From: an uncultured Treponema sp.
GTDB lineage: Bacteria; Spirochaetota; Spirochaetia; Treponematales; Treponemataceae
Reading direction: 5' to 3'
NCBI GenBank assembly: GCA_937877515.1
Contig: CALFIX010000025.1
Location: 1-47,394 of the forward strand
DNA length: 47,394 nucleotides
Both the position numbers and the translations under genes were made by a program. Shown here in pieces: positions 6,591-13,782 of the stretch. The stretch's first letter is position 1; each line of letters begins with the position of its first letter. Below the pieces are notes generated by a model. It searched no databases, was not told where the DNA came from, and was given only the letters and a program-made list of their open reading frames with translations.

Positions 6591-9500
6591 GTGGGATATG
6601 TATTAAGTGTTTTGGTAGCGGTAGCGTTTTCCGCTGCTTTAGTTGTTATTTTAAAACAGACTGATAAAAATCAAAGCTCAATGGAAAAAATCAAGCGTTA
6701 TGCAGATAAAAGGCAGCATGAGTTTGATGAGTATTTTAAAGCACAGGCAGAAAAACTTACTTTGCTTGCTACCGAGCTTGATACAAAAGACATCCAGGCA
6801 AAGGCAGCCATAAGCCGTTTACAGGATCAGTATGATACATGTCTTAAGTCTACAAAAAATTTAGAAAAGCCTGTTAAAGATGTAGAAAATATAATTCAAA
6901 AAATTTCTTCCTACGATGAAGTTCTTCATAACCTTATGGAGATGACTGCGGCTGTAGAAAATAATCTTCAGAGGGTAAAGAATGAAGCCGGCATTGTAGA
7001 TAAGCTTAATATACGTCTTGATTCTCAGCAAAAAACAGTAGATGCTCTAGATAAAAAAATTCCAGAAATTACTCGTAAGTTTACAGAAAAAAATATTGAG
7101 CAGCTAACTTCTGTTGGTGAGGACTTATTAAGTAAGTATGAAAGCCGTGCTTCTGCAATTGATTCATCTACTCAAAAAGCTTTAGATGAATATAAAGCTG
7201 TAATGGCAAAAATTGAAAGTGATATAAAGGATGCTTACAGTCAGGCTGGTGCAAAAGCAAAGACTTTAGAAGATGAAGCCTTTAATGAATTAGAAAAACA
7301 GTCTGATGCACGTACAAAGCGATGTATGGATACATTAGATTCCCTTACGGCACAACTAGACGCAGTAATGGAAAAACGTATAAAAGATACAGAACAAAAT
7401 TTAAATGAAAAGTCGGAAGAACTTTCTTTAAAAATGAGTTCTGTTTCTGAGAAACTTGAGTCTACTGTAGAAGAGCGTCTTAATTCTATTGAAGAAGAAT
7501 TAAATAGTCGAGTTTCTAAAGTGGAAGATTCGGTAGAAACAGAAACACGCAGAATTGAAGATTCTTTAACAGAAAAAGTAGAAACTGTAGAAAGTTCTTT
7601 AGATGACAAAATTCGTGGTATAGGTGACGGTCTTGAAAGTAGAATTTCATCTTTAGAAAATGCAACAAGTGGTAGTGCAGATTCTATTGAAGAAAAGTTA
7701 GAAGAACGTCTTAGAGAGCTTGAAGAGCTTCTTAGTAAGAGAACGGGTGCTTTAGAAGATGCATTTAATGAAACTACGGAAAGGTTAACGGAAGGCTTTA
7801 ATTCTAAGACAGGCGAACTTAATGCAAGTTTTGCAGAAAATTCTAAGGCTCTGGAAGAAAGTTATAATAAAAAGACGGAAGAAATTACTGCCGCGTTAAA
7901 TTCTAAAACTGTAAATCTGGATGCCGCCGTAAAGACAAATACTGCTTCTATAATTGCAAAGTTTAACGAAACTACAAAGAGTCTAGAAGACCAGATAAAG
8001 CAGCGTTATTCTTCTTTGAATGATGAACTTGATAAGGATTCTGGAGAATTAAATTCCCGCTTTAAGCAGAAGTATGCAGAGTTAAAGCAGAAGTATACAG
8101 ACTTTGTAAGTGAAATAAAGGCAAAAACTGATGAAGCATTATCCATCTATAAGTCTACTGATAAGAGTTATTCTGAAGACGTAGAAAGACGTACAAATGC
8201 CCTGCGTCTTGCCTTAGAAGAAAAAACAGGTGCGTTAGAAAAAGAACTTAATGAGAAAACTAGTGCATTGGAGAATGCTCTTAAAACTCAGAACTCTACA
8301 CTTACATCTGTGTTTAATGACACAATTGCTGGCATGAATAGGGATTTTGAAAAACAGTCTGCCTCTTTGCATGAAAATATAGACAGCCAGATAAAGTCTT
8401 TGGAACAGGAAGTTCAGACAAGAGCTTATGATATAGCAACATCAGTTTCTTCTTCTCTTGCAGAAACAGAAAAGACTGCGGAAGAGCTTTCTAAGGCTTC
8501 TAAGGGTAATGCTGAGCAACTTTCAAAAATACAAAGTGTTTTAGACCAGCAGGTTCAGGAGCTGAAAAATCATTACGATGGTTTGTATGAAGAGGCTGTG
8601 CAAAAGGTTAGTGGTGACGAAAGTTCTGCTTACGAAAAGCTTAGTCGTATAAGCTCAGAAAATTTGGAAAGTTATAAAATAGATTTCCAAAAACGCGTAG
8701 ATGAAATGCAGGCCTCTATAACACGCACTCTTTCTGATATGGAACAGAGAGCCGAAGTTATGCGTGGTAACGTAGAAAATAGCATAAAAGAAATTCAGGC
8801 TAAGTATGAAGAAGCAGAGTGTGTTTCTAAAGAAACTGCAACAAAGATAAATGAAGAAACTCAGACTAGCTCAGAAAAACTTTCTGCGTTTAATGCTACA
8901 ATGAAAAATCAGCTTAAAGAATTCGACCAGACTTTAGCTAACAGCATGAAAGAAATTGCAGAAGATTATGATGCAAAGCAAACAAAGTTTTTGGCTACTT
9001 TGGATAAGAATCTTGAAGCATACAAAAAAGAAATGGAGTATCGCTTTAAGCGTTTAAATACCGCAGGCAGTGATGTAGATAAGCTTGAAGCTTCTTTGCG
9101 TAAGGTAATGGAGCAGGCTCAGAAAAAAGTTCTGACAGACTTTGAAAAATTCTCTGACAGCATGAATAAAGAGCAGGACTCATTTACTGATAATATTAAA
9201 GCAAAGGAGTCAAAGCTTCTAGAAGAGCTTAATGGTGTAGAAAAAAATCTAGAAGAGCTTAAGCAAAAGGCTTATGGAAACGTAAGCGCCAAGCTTAAAG
9301 TGTTTGAAGATGAATTTACCGTAGATTTAAAAAAGAGAGAAACAGCTTTAGATACTCAGCTTTCTGACTGGAAAAGTAAGTTTGATTTAACTCTTGCAGA
9401 TTTTTCTGATAAGGCAGAAGAAAGTCGTCTTGGATTAGAGACAAAGTATACTGATGCCTTAAAAAAGCGTATTACAGATTTGCAGACAAAAACTCAAGAG

Positions 9501-11111
9501 CAGGAAAAAAAGTTTCAGACAGCATTACTTTCCGGACAGTCTACAATTCAGGACCAGATAAATACCGTAAACATGAGGCTTCATGAGTTTATAGAGCAGT
9601 ATCGCTCAGAGCTTAAAAAGACTACGGAAGATGCGGAATCTCTTTTGCAGAAAGAAACTCAGAGTTACAACGAGAGGGTAACAGAGCAGATTGCAAAAAA
9701 TGAAAAAGCCCTGGAAGTAGAGTTAGAAAAACTTAAGGGTGACTTGGAAGATAAGTCTCAGACTACAACCAGTCGCATAGATGCCGCAATTAGCGAAATG
9801 AATACGTGGAAGCAGCGTTTAGACAGACAGTTTGAAGAAACCAGTAAAGATTTTGAAGACCGTATTTCTGTCATGTCAAAAGAGGCTAATCAGGGAATTA
9901 GTGAGGTAGAAGAAAAGACTCGTGAAGCTGAGGCTCGCTTTAACGATACAGTCATGGTAATTACTAATAAAGCTGATCAGGCAATTGATGACTATGAAAC
10001 AAAGTCTAAAGAAATTTTAAAAGACCTGGACGCAAAGTTTACATCTCTTCTTTCTGAAAGTGATAAAGAAATGAAAGCTTTTAAGAAGGAGTTTAATGAT
10101 GTTTCTGCAAAGGACAAAAAATCTTACCACGATATGATTGAACGTCTTAATACTGACACAAATAATATTCAGCTTAAGATTGATGAAATAAATAAGGGAA
10201 TTGCAGATTTTACTTCTCAGACCGGTGTTTTTGATAAGGCAGATCAACTTAGAGTTCAGTTAGAAGATTCTATTGACGACTTAAAGAAGCAACTGTCAAA
10301 GGTAGAGTCTTATGAGGCTAAGCTTAATGATTTAGATGATTCTGTCCGTTCATTAGATAAACTTAGCCTTGAAGTAAATTCTAAACTTAATGGCTATGAG
10401 GGCGACAAGACCAGAATAGATTTTATTGACCAGAAGTTTACTCGTCTTGTAAACCTTAGTTCCAGCATGGATGCAAAAATAGAAGAGCTTACTTCTGCGA
10501 GCGATGAGCTGTTAAATATGCAGGCGCTTATACGAAAGTTTAAGGAAGAGCTCAGCGATGTAGAAGGTAAGTGCGAGCGCATAGAAAAGAAGGGTGAAAC
10601 TATAGAGCGTGTTACTACAGAAGTTGATGAGTCTTTTGAAAATATTAAGATTTTAGAAAAGAAGCTGGACGCGTACACAAGGCAGATAGATTCTTTACCA
10701 AAAGAAATAAAGGGTGTGCAGTCTGATATAGACCAGATTCTTAAGAATTCAGAAAAAATTGGTGATGTTGTAGACCGTCTTTCTTCCATTGATCAGATGC
10801 TGGAGGATGCAGACAGCCGCATAGAAGCAATTAATACTTCTAGAAAAGGAATCGCAAACATCGAAGAGCGTCTTGTAAAGCTTTCTAAGAACGCTGATGA
10901 TCAGTTAAAGGCTTTAAGAAGCATTTCTCAGGCTTCCAGTTCAGAAACCGGAACAAAGAGAAGCTCCAGAGCAAGCAATACAATTTCGCCACAGACAAGA
11001 GAAAGTGTTTCTACATTAAGGAAACAGGGATGGACTATTCCAGAAATTGCAAAGAATTTAAAACTTTCAGAGAATGAAGTTCAGCTTATTATTGACTTGA
11101 ACGCTGAATAA
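6591..11111 (+). CDS. Very long membrane-anchored coiled-coil protein (SpiroCoCo type)
   Basis: The 1506-residue protein starts with GTG and opens with one hydrophobic helix (about residues 2-20), followed by about 1430 residues of almost unbroken heptad-rich coiled coil, very rich in Glu, Lys, Ser, Leu and Ala with hardly any Pro or Cys. Around residues 380-480 and 530-560 short units ending in K-T-x-x-L recur every 14-18 residues. The last 40 residues form a compact helix-turn-helix-like segment (GWTIPEIAKNLKLSENEVQ). It resembles the spirochaete coiled-coil family. A filament or scaffold tethered at the membrane is inferred. The 3' end overlaps ispDF by 23 nt, tail to tail, without a visible terminator. 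Confidence 0.8.
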   Translation: MGYVLSVLVAVAFSAALVVILKQTDKNQSSMEKIKRYADKRQHEFDEYFKAQAEKLTLLATELDTKDIQAKAAISRLQDQYDTCLKSTKNLEKPVKDVENIIQKISSYDEVLHNLMEMTAAVENNLQRVKNEAGIVDKLNIRLDSQQKTVDALDKKIPEITRKFTEKNIEQLTSVGEDLLSKYESRASAIDSSTQKALDEYKAVMAKIESDIKDAYSQAGAKAKTLEDEAFNELEKQSDARTKRCMDTLDSLTAQLDAVMEKRIKDTEQNLNEKSEELSLKMSSVSEKLESTVEERLNSIEEELNSRVSKVEDSVETETRRIEDSLTEKVETVESSLDDKIRGIGDGLESRISSLENATSGSADSIEEKLEERLRELEELLSKRTGALEDAFNETTERLTEGFNSKTGELNASFAENSKALEESYNKKTEEITAALNSKTVNLDAAVKTNTASIIAKFNETTKSLEDQIKQRYSSLNDELDKDSGELNSRFKQKYAELKQKYTDFVSEIKAKTDEALSIYKSTDKSYSEDVERRTNALRLALEEKTGALEKELNEKTSALENALKTQNSTLTSVFNDTIAGMNRDFEKQSASLHENIDSQIKSLEQEVQTRAYDIATSVSSSLAETEKTAEELSKASKGNAEQLSKIQSVLDQQVQELKNHYDGLYEEAVQKVSGDESSAYEKLSRISSENLESYKIDFQKRVDEMQASITRTLSDMEQRAEVMRGNVENSIKEIQAKYEEAECVSKETATKINEETQTSSEKLSAFNATMKNQLKEFDQTLANSMKEIAEDYDAKQTKFLATLDKNLEAYKKEMEYRFKRLNTAGSDVDKLEASLRKVMEQAQKKVLTDFEKFSDSMNKEQDSFTDNIKAKESKLLEELNGVEKNLEELKQKAYGNVSAKLKVFEDEFTVDLKKRETALDTQLSDWKSKFDLTLADFSDKAEESRLGLETKYTDALKKRITDLQTKTQEQEKKFQTALLSGQSTIQDQINTVNMRLHEFIEQYRSELKKTTEDAESLLQKETQSYNERVTEQIAKNEKALEVELEKLKGDLEDKSQTTTSRIDAAISEMNTWKQRLDRQFEETSKDFEDRISVMSKEANQGISEVEEKTREAEARFNDTVMVITNKADQAIDDYETKSKEILKDLDAKFTSLLSESDKEMKAFKKEFNDVSAKDKKSYHDMIERLNTDTNNIQLKIDEINKGIADFTSQTGVFDKADQLRVQLEDSIDDLKKQLSKVESYEAKLNDLDDSVRSLDKLSLEVNSKLNGYEGDKTRIDFIDQKFTRLVNLSSSMDAKIEELTSASDELLNMQALIRKFKEELSDVEGKCERIEKKGETIERVTTEVDESFENIKILEKKLDAYTRQIDSLPKEIKGVQSDIDQILKNSEKIGDVVDRLSSIDQMLEDADSRIEAINTSRKGIANIEERLVKLSKNADDQLKALRSISQASSSETGTKRSSRASNTISPQTRESVSTLRKQGWTIPEIAKNLKLSENEVQLIIDLNAE

Positions 11112-12342
11112 GACAGACTGCGTAAGCTTTTATTGCGTTTCCAAGGCCAACGGAGTCCTGTCCTTCGTTGGTCTTTGCTTTTATAAAAACTTTTTTTTCC
11201 GGCACTTCTAGAGTTTTTGCGATGGAAGAAATTATTTTTTCTCTCCATGGAAGAATTTTTGGTCTTTCAGTTTCTACAACACAGTCTAAGTTTACTAATG
11301 TCCACCCGTTACTTTTTACATCAGCCCAAATTTTTTTTAGAAGCTCCCGGCTGTCTGCGTCCTTCCATTTTTCTTCTGCAGGTGGAAAATAAGAGCCTAT
11401 GTCTCCTAAATGAGAAGCTCCTAAAAGAGCATCGCTTACTGCATGTAAAAGAACGTCTCCGTCAGAGTGTCCGTATTCGCCTTTGTCAGAAGGAATTTTT
11501 ATTCCGCCAAGTACAAAGTCTCTCCCTTCACAAAGACGGTGTAAATCTGTTCCAATTCCAACACGGGTTTCTATGTTTTGCATTATGCTTTCCTTTTGAG
11601 GCAGGTCTTCCTTAAAAGTTATTTTTTTGTTTTTAATGTCGCCTTCTACTATGCATACTTTTTTGCCGCCTGTAGCTGCTGGAAAACTATCCCAAATTTC
11701 TGTGTCGTCAGTAAAAGTTTTTCCTTTTTCATTTAAGAGAAGCGCGTTTTTATGACACTTTATAAGTTCATTTAGTAAAAATCCCTGCGGCGTCTGAAGG
11801 GCTTTTATGTTTTTTCTTTCTAAGTGCCTTGAAATCTTTCGTATGTTATTTTGAGCTTCTGTTTCTACTTGGGTGTCCACTGCATCTAAAACCGGGGTTG
11901 CAGCTCCATGAGCCAGGGTGGTGTTGAAGGTGTCTAGAATTATTTTTTTTGTAACGTAAGGACGGGCTGCGTCATGAATTAAAACTACTGCATCCTTATA
12001 TTCTAGAGCTTCCTGTGCTTCTCTTAATGCATTAAAAACAGATTCCTGCCTTGTTGCTCCGCCTTCTGTAAAGATGAGCTTTGTGTCTTTTAAAAGGGGT
12101 AAAATTTCATTGTCTCTAAAGAGTGCTTTTTTTGCATCTTCAGTGCCGTTTTTTTTAGTTGTGATTATAAGCAGGTCAACTTTTAGTGAAGTTAAAAAAG
12201 CTTTTGCAGAAAAAGACAGCACTGTTCCTTTTTTGCCGTCTATGCAAAGTTCTAAGTATTCTTTTTTTATACCGCCACCCATGCGGGTAGAAGAACCTGC
12301 GGCTGTAACAACAACCGCAAGCTTATTACTATTAATCGTCAT
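11089..12342 (-). CDS. ispDF: Bifunctional IspD/IspF enzyme of the MEP pathway
   Basis: The protein of 417 residues joins two enzymes. The N-terminal IspD part has the CTP-binding loop AAGSSTRMGGG and the HDAARPYV segment, and makes CDP-ME from MEP and CTP. The C-terminal IspF part begins near residue 260 with RVGIGTDLHRL and includes HSDGDVLLH and DIGSYFPP, which hold the metal ligands, and makes MEcPP. The IspE step between them is encoded at 34945. The ATG at 12342 overlaps the stop of the carD gene, so it is translated with carD; the longer frame from 12366 would overlap more and is less likely. IspDF fusions are known in several bacterial groups. Confidence 0.93.
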   Translation of the reverse strand: MTINSNKLAVVVTAAGSSTRMGGGIKKEYLELCIDGKKGTVLSFSAKAFLTSLKVDLLIITTKKNGTEDAKKALFRDNEILPLLKDTKLIFTEGGATRQESVFNALREAQEALEYKDAVVLIHDAARPYVTKKIILDTFNTTLAHGAATPVLDAVDTQVETEAQNNIRKISRHLERKNIKALQTPQGFLLNELIKCHKNALLLNEKGKTFTDDTEIWDSFPAATGGKKVCIVEGDIKNKKITFKEDLPQKESIMQNIETRVGIGTDLHRLCEGRDFVLGGIKIPSDKGEYGHSDGDVLLHAVSDALLGASHLGDIGSYFPPAEEKWKDADSRELLKKIWADVKSNGWTLVNLDCVVETERPKILPWREKIISSIAKTLEVPEKKVFIKAKTNEGQDSVGLGNAIKAYAVCLIQRSSQ

Positions 12343-12967
12343 CTTCCATGTCGTCGTCGGAATCATCTGAATCTTCGGATTCTTTTGAATTGTCTAATTC
12401 ATCTCCAAACTCATCATCATCGTCGTCATCGTCGTATACGGAAGTTTTCTTTTCTATGCGTGCCCCAAGAGGTTCCAGCTTTGCATGAAGCATTGCTTCT
12501 ACTTCTTTTGAATCTTTACCCATTGCCTCTGCAATTTCGTCTTCCAGGAGTTTTTTTGCGTTGTCATAAAGCTTGCGCTCCAGGATTGGAAGTTCTTTTA
12601 CCTTTGAGCGGTGGTAAAGACAGCGGACAATTGATGCAATGTCCTCTATGGTGCCTTTTTTTAGAAGTTCAAGGTTCATCTGGTAACGAAGCTTCCAGTC
12701 TGAGGTTGGAGGTTCAAATTCTTCACTAATCATGTCTAAAGCATGCTGAGCTTCTTTTGCAGAAACTGTAGCCCTGATTCCAAGACTCTGGGCTTTAGAA
12801 ACTGGTACCATAACGTACATATCAGAGACTTCTAGGTAAATTTTGTAATAATAAACCGGCTCTCCGTTAAATTCTTTCTTAAAAATTTCGGTGATTTTTC
12901 CAACCCCTTGACTAGGGTAAACAATCTTTTGATTTACAGAAAATTCTGTTTTTGGTTTTGTAGGCAT
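12332..12967 (-). CDS. CarD/CdnL-family transcription regulator with acidic tail
   Basis: The 211-residue protein has the CarD RNA-polymerase-interacting domain at residues about 8-75 (VNQKIVYPSQGVGKITEI) followed by a helical domain (to about 165). The last 40 residues are almost only Asp, Glu and Ser. CarD-type proteins bind the beta subunit of RNA polymerase and stabilise open promoters, often for rRNA and housekeeping genes. The acidic tail is an addition to the usual 160-residue form. The gene has its own promoter with a leaderless layout and is followed by ispDF with overlap. A DNA mimic or protein-binding role for the tail is only a guess. Confidence 0.85.
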   Translation of the reverse strand: MPTKPKTEFSVNQKIVYPSQGVGKITEIFKKEFNGEPVYYYKIYLEVSDMYVMVPVSKAQSLGIRATVSAKEAQHALDMISEEFEPPTSDWKLRYQMNLELLKKGTIEDIASIVRCLYHRSKVKELPILERKLYDNAKKLLEDEIAEAMGKDSKEVEAMLHAKLEPLGARIEKKTSVYDDDDDDDEFGDELDNSKESEDSDDSDDDMEDDD

Positions 12968-12973
12968 GATTCT

Positions 12974-13002
12974 ATGATATCATAAAGCGCTAAAAAATTC
13001 AA
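12974..13002 (-). promoter_or_regulatory. Promoter of carD, leaderless layout
   Basis: On the minus strand TTGAAT (12997-13002), 17 nt, TATCAT (12974-12979), then 6 nt to the ATG at 12967. No ribosome site is present. Confidence 0.7.
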
Positions 13003-13026
13003 TAAGTTGTAATTTTTGTACTTACG

Positions 13027-13056
13027 GCAAAGACAAGTGTTTGCACTTGCCTTTGC
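13027..13056 (-). terminator. Strong stem-loop after adk
   Basis: GCAAAG and CAAGTG pair with CACTTG and CTTTGC around a 4-nt TTTG loop, with one mismatch. It lies between the adk stop (13072) and the carD promoter. No T run follows on the minus strand, so it may be a weak terminator or an RNA-stabilising hairpin. Confidence 0.55.
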
Positions 13057-13071
13057 AGAGTCGAACTAGTA

Positions 13072-13710
13072 TTAGTTCTTTGGGAAAAGCTTTTTAAAGT
13101 CTACTAAAACTTCTTTTGAGTCGCGTGCACTGTCAATGTCTGTAAGTTTTCCCAGCGGACGGTAAAAACCTATTAAAGGTTCTGTCTGTTCGCGGTAAAC
13201 TTTAAGACGGTTTGTAATGCTTTCCAATTTGTCATCATCGCGAGTGTAGAGTTCTCCTCCGCAGCTGTCGCATTTGCCTTCTACCTTTGTAGGGTGGAAT
13301 TTTATGTTGTAGATGGCTCCACAGTCCTTGCACATGCGGCGGTTGGAAAGGCGGGCTACAATAAGCTCATCGTCTACTTCAAAGTTTACAACCTTTACAT
13401 CGCTCTTGATTTTTTCCAGCATTTCGGCCTGAGGAATTGTGCGTGGGAATCCGTCTAAAATAAATCCGTTTTTGCAGTCGTCCTGACTAATGCGGTCTTG
13501 AACAAGTTCGCAAGTAATTTCGTCAGAAACAAGTCCGCCAGCATCTATGATGGCTTTTACTTTTACTCCGAGTGGAGTACCGTTTTTAATGTTTGCACGA
13601 AAAATGTCACCTGTAGAAATGTGAGGAATGTTGTATTCTCCTGCAACCTGGCTTGCCAGTGTTCCTTTGCCAGCTCCAGGTGGTCCTAAAAAAATAAAAT
13701 TCATTGCCAT
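13072..13710 (-). CDS. adk: Adenylate kinase with zinc-type lid
   Basis: The 212-residue protein has the P-loop GPPGAGKGT at residues about 8-16, the DGFPR motif, and a long lid (about residues 125-160) with four Cys (CKDCG and CDSCG), which bind zinc in this class. It converts ATP and AMP to two ADP in the cytoplasm. The start at 13710 is chosen because TAGGAGA lies 7 nt before it; the frame is open back to 13740. A TTGCCG-17-TAAAAT promoter is present upstream. Confidence 0.96.
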   Translation of the reverse strand: MAMNFIFLGPPGAGKGTLASQVAGEYNIPHISTGDIFRANIKNGTPLGVKVKAIIDAGGLVSDEITCELVQDRISQDDCKNGFILDGFPRTIPQAEMLEKIKSDVKVVNFEVDDELIVARLSNRRMCKDCGAIYNIKFHPTKVEGKCDSCGGELYTRDDDKLESITNRLKVYREQTEPLIGFYRPLGKLTDIDSARDSKEVLVDFKKLFPKN

Positions 13711-13742
13711 AAATATTTCTCCTAATAAAATATGCTTCAAGC

Positions 13743-13771
13743 ATTTTACACTTTATCTGGAAAATCGGCAA
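13743..13771 (-). promoter_or_regulatory. Sigma-70 type promoter of adk
   Basis: On the minus strand TTGCCG (13766-13771), 17 nt, TAAAAT (13743-13748). It overlaps the short gap after the RarA-like gene, so adk can be read independently of the upstream operon. Confidence 0.65.
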
Positions 13772-13782
13772 CAGTTTTTATT

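Noticed and set aside
7241..7609. Ser/Phe-rich open frame antisense to the coiled-coil gene
   Set aside because: The low-complexity product reflects the Glu/Lys-rich codons on the other strand.
7700..8400. DNA repeat or CRISPR-like array in the coiled-coil gene
   Set aside because: The short recurring units are protein heptads and K-T-x-x-L pieces with diverged DNA, lie within a long open frame, and have no constant repeat and spacer.
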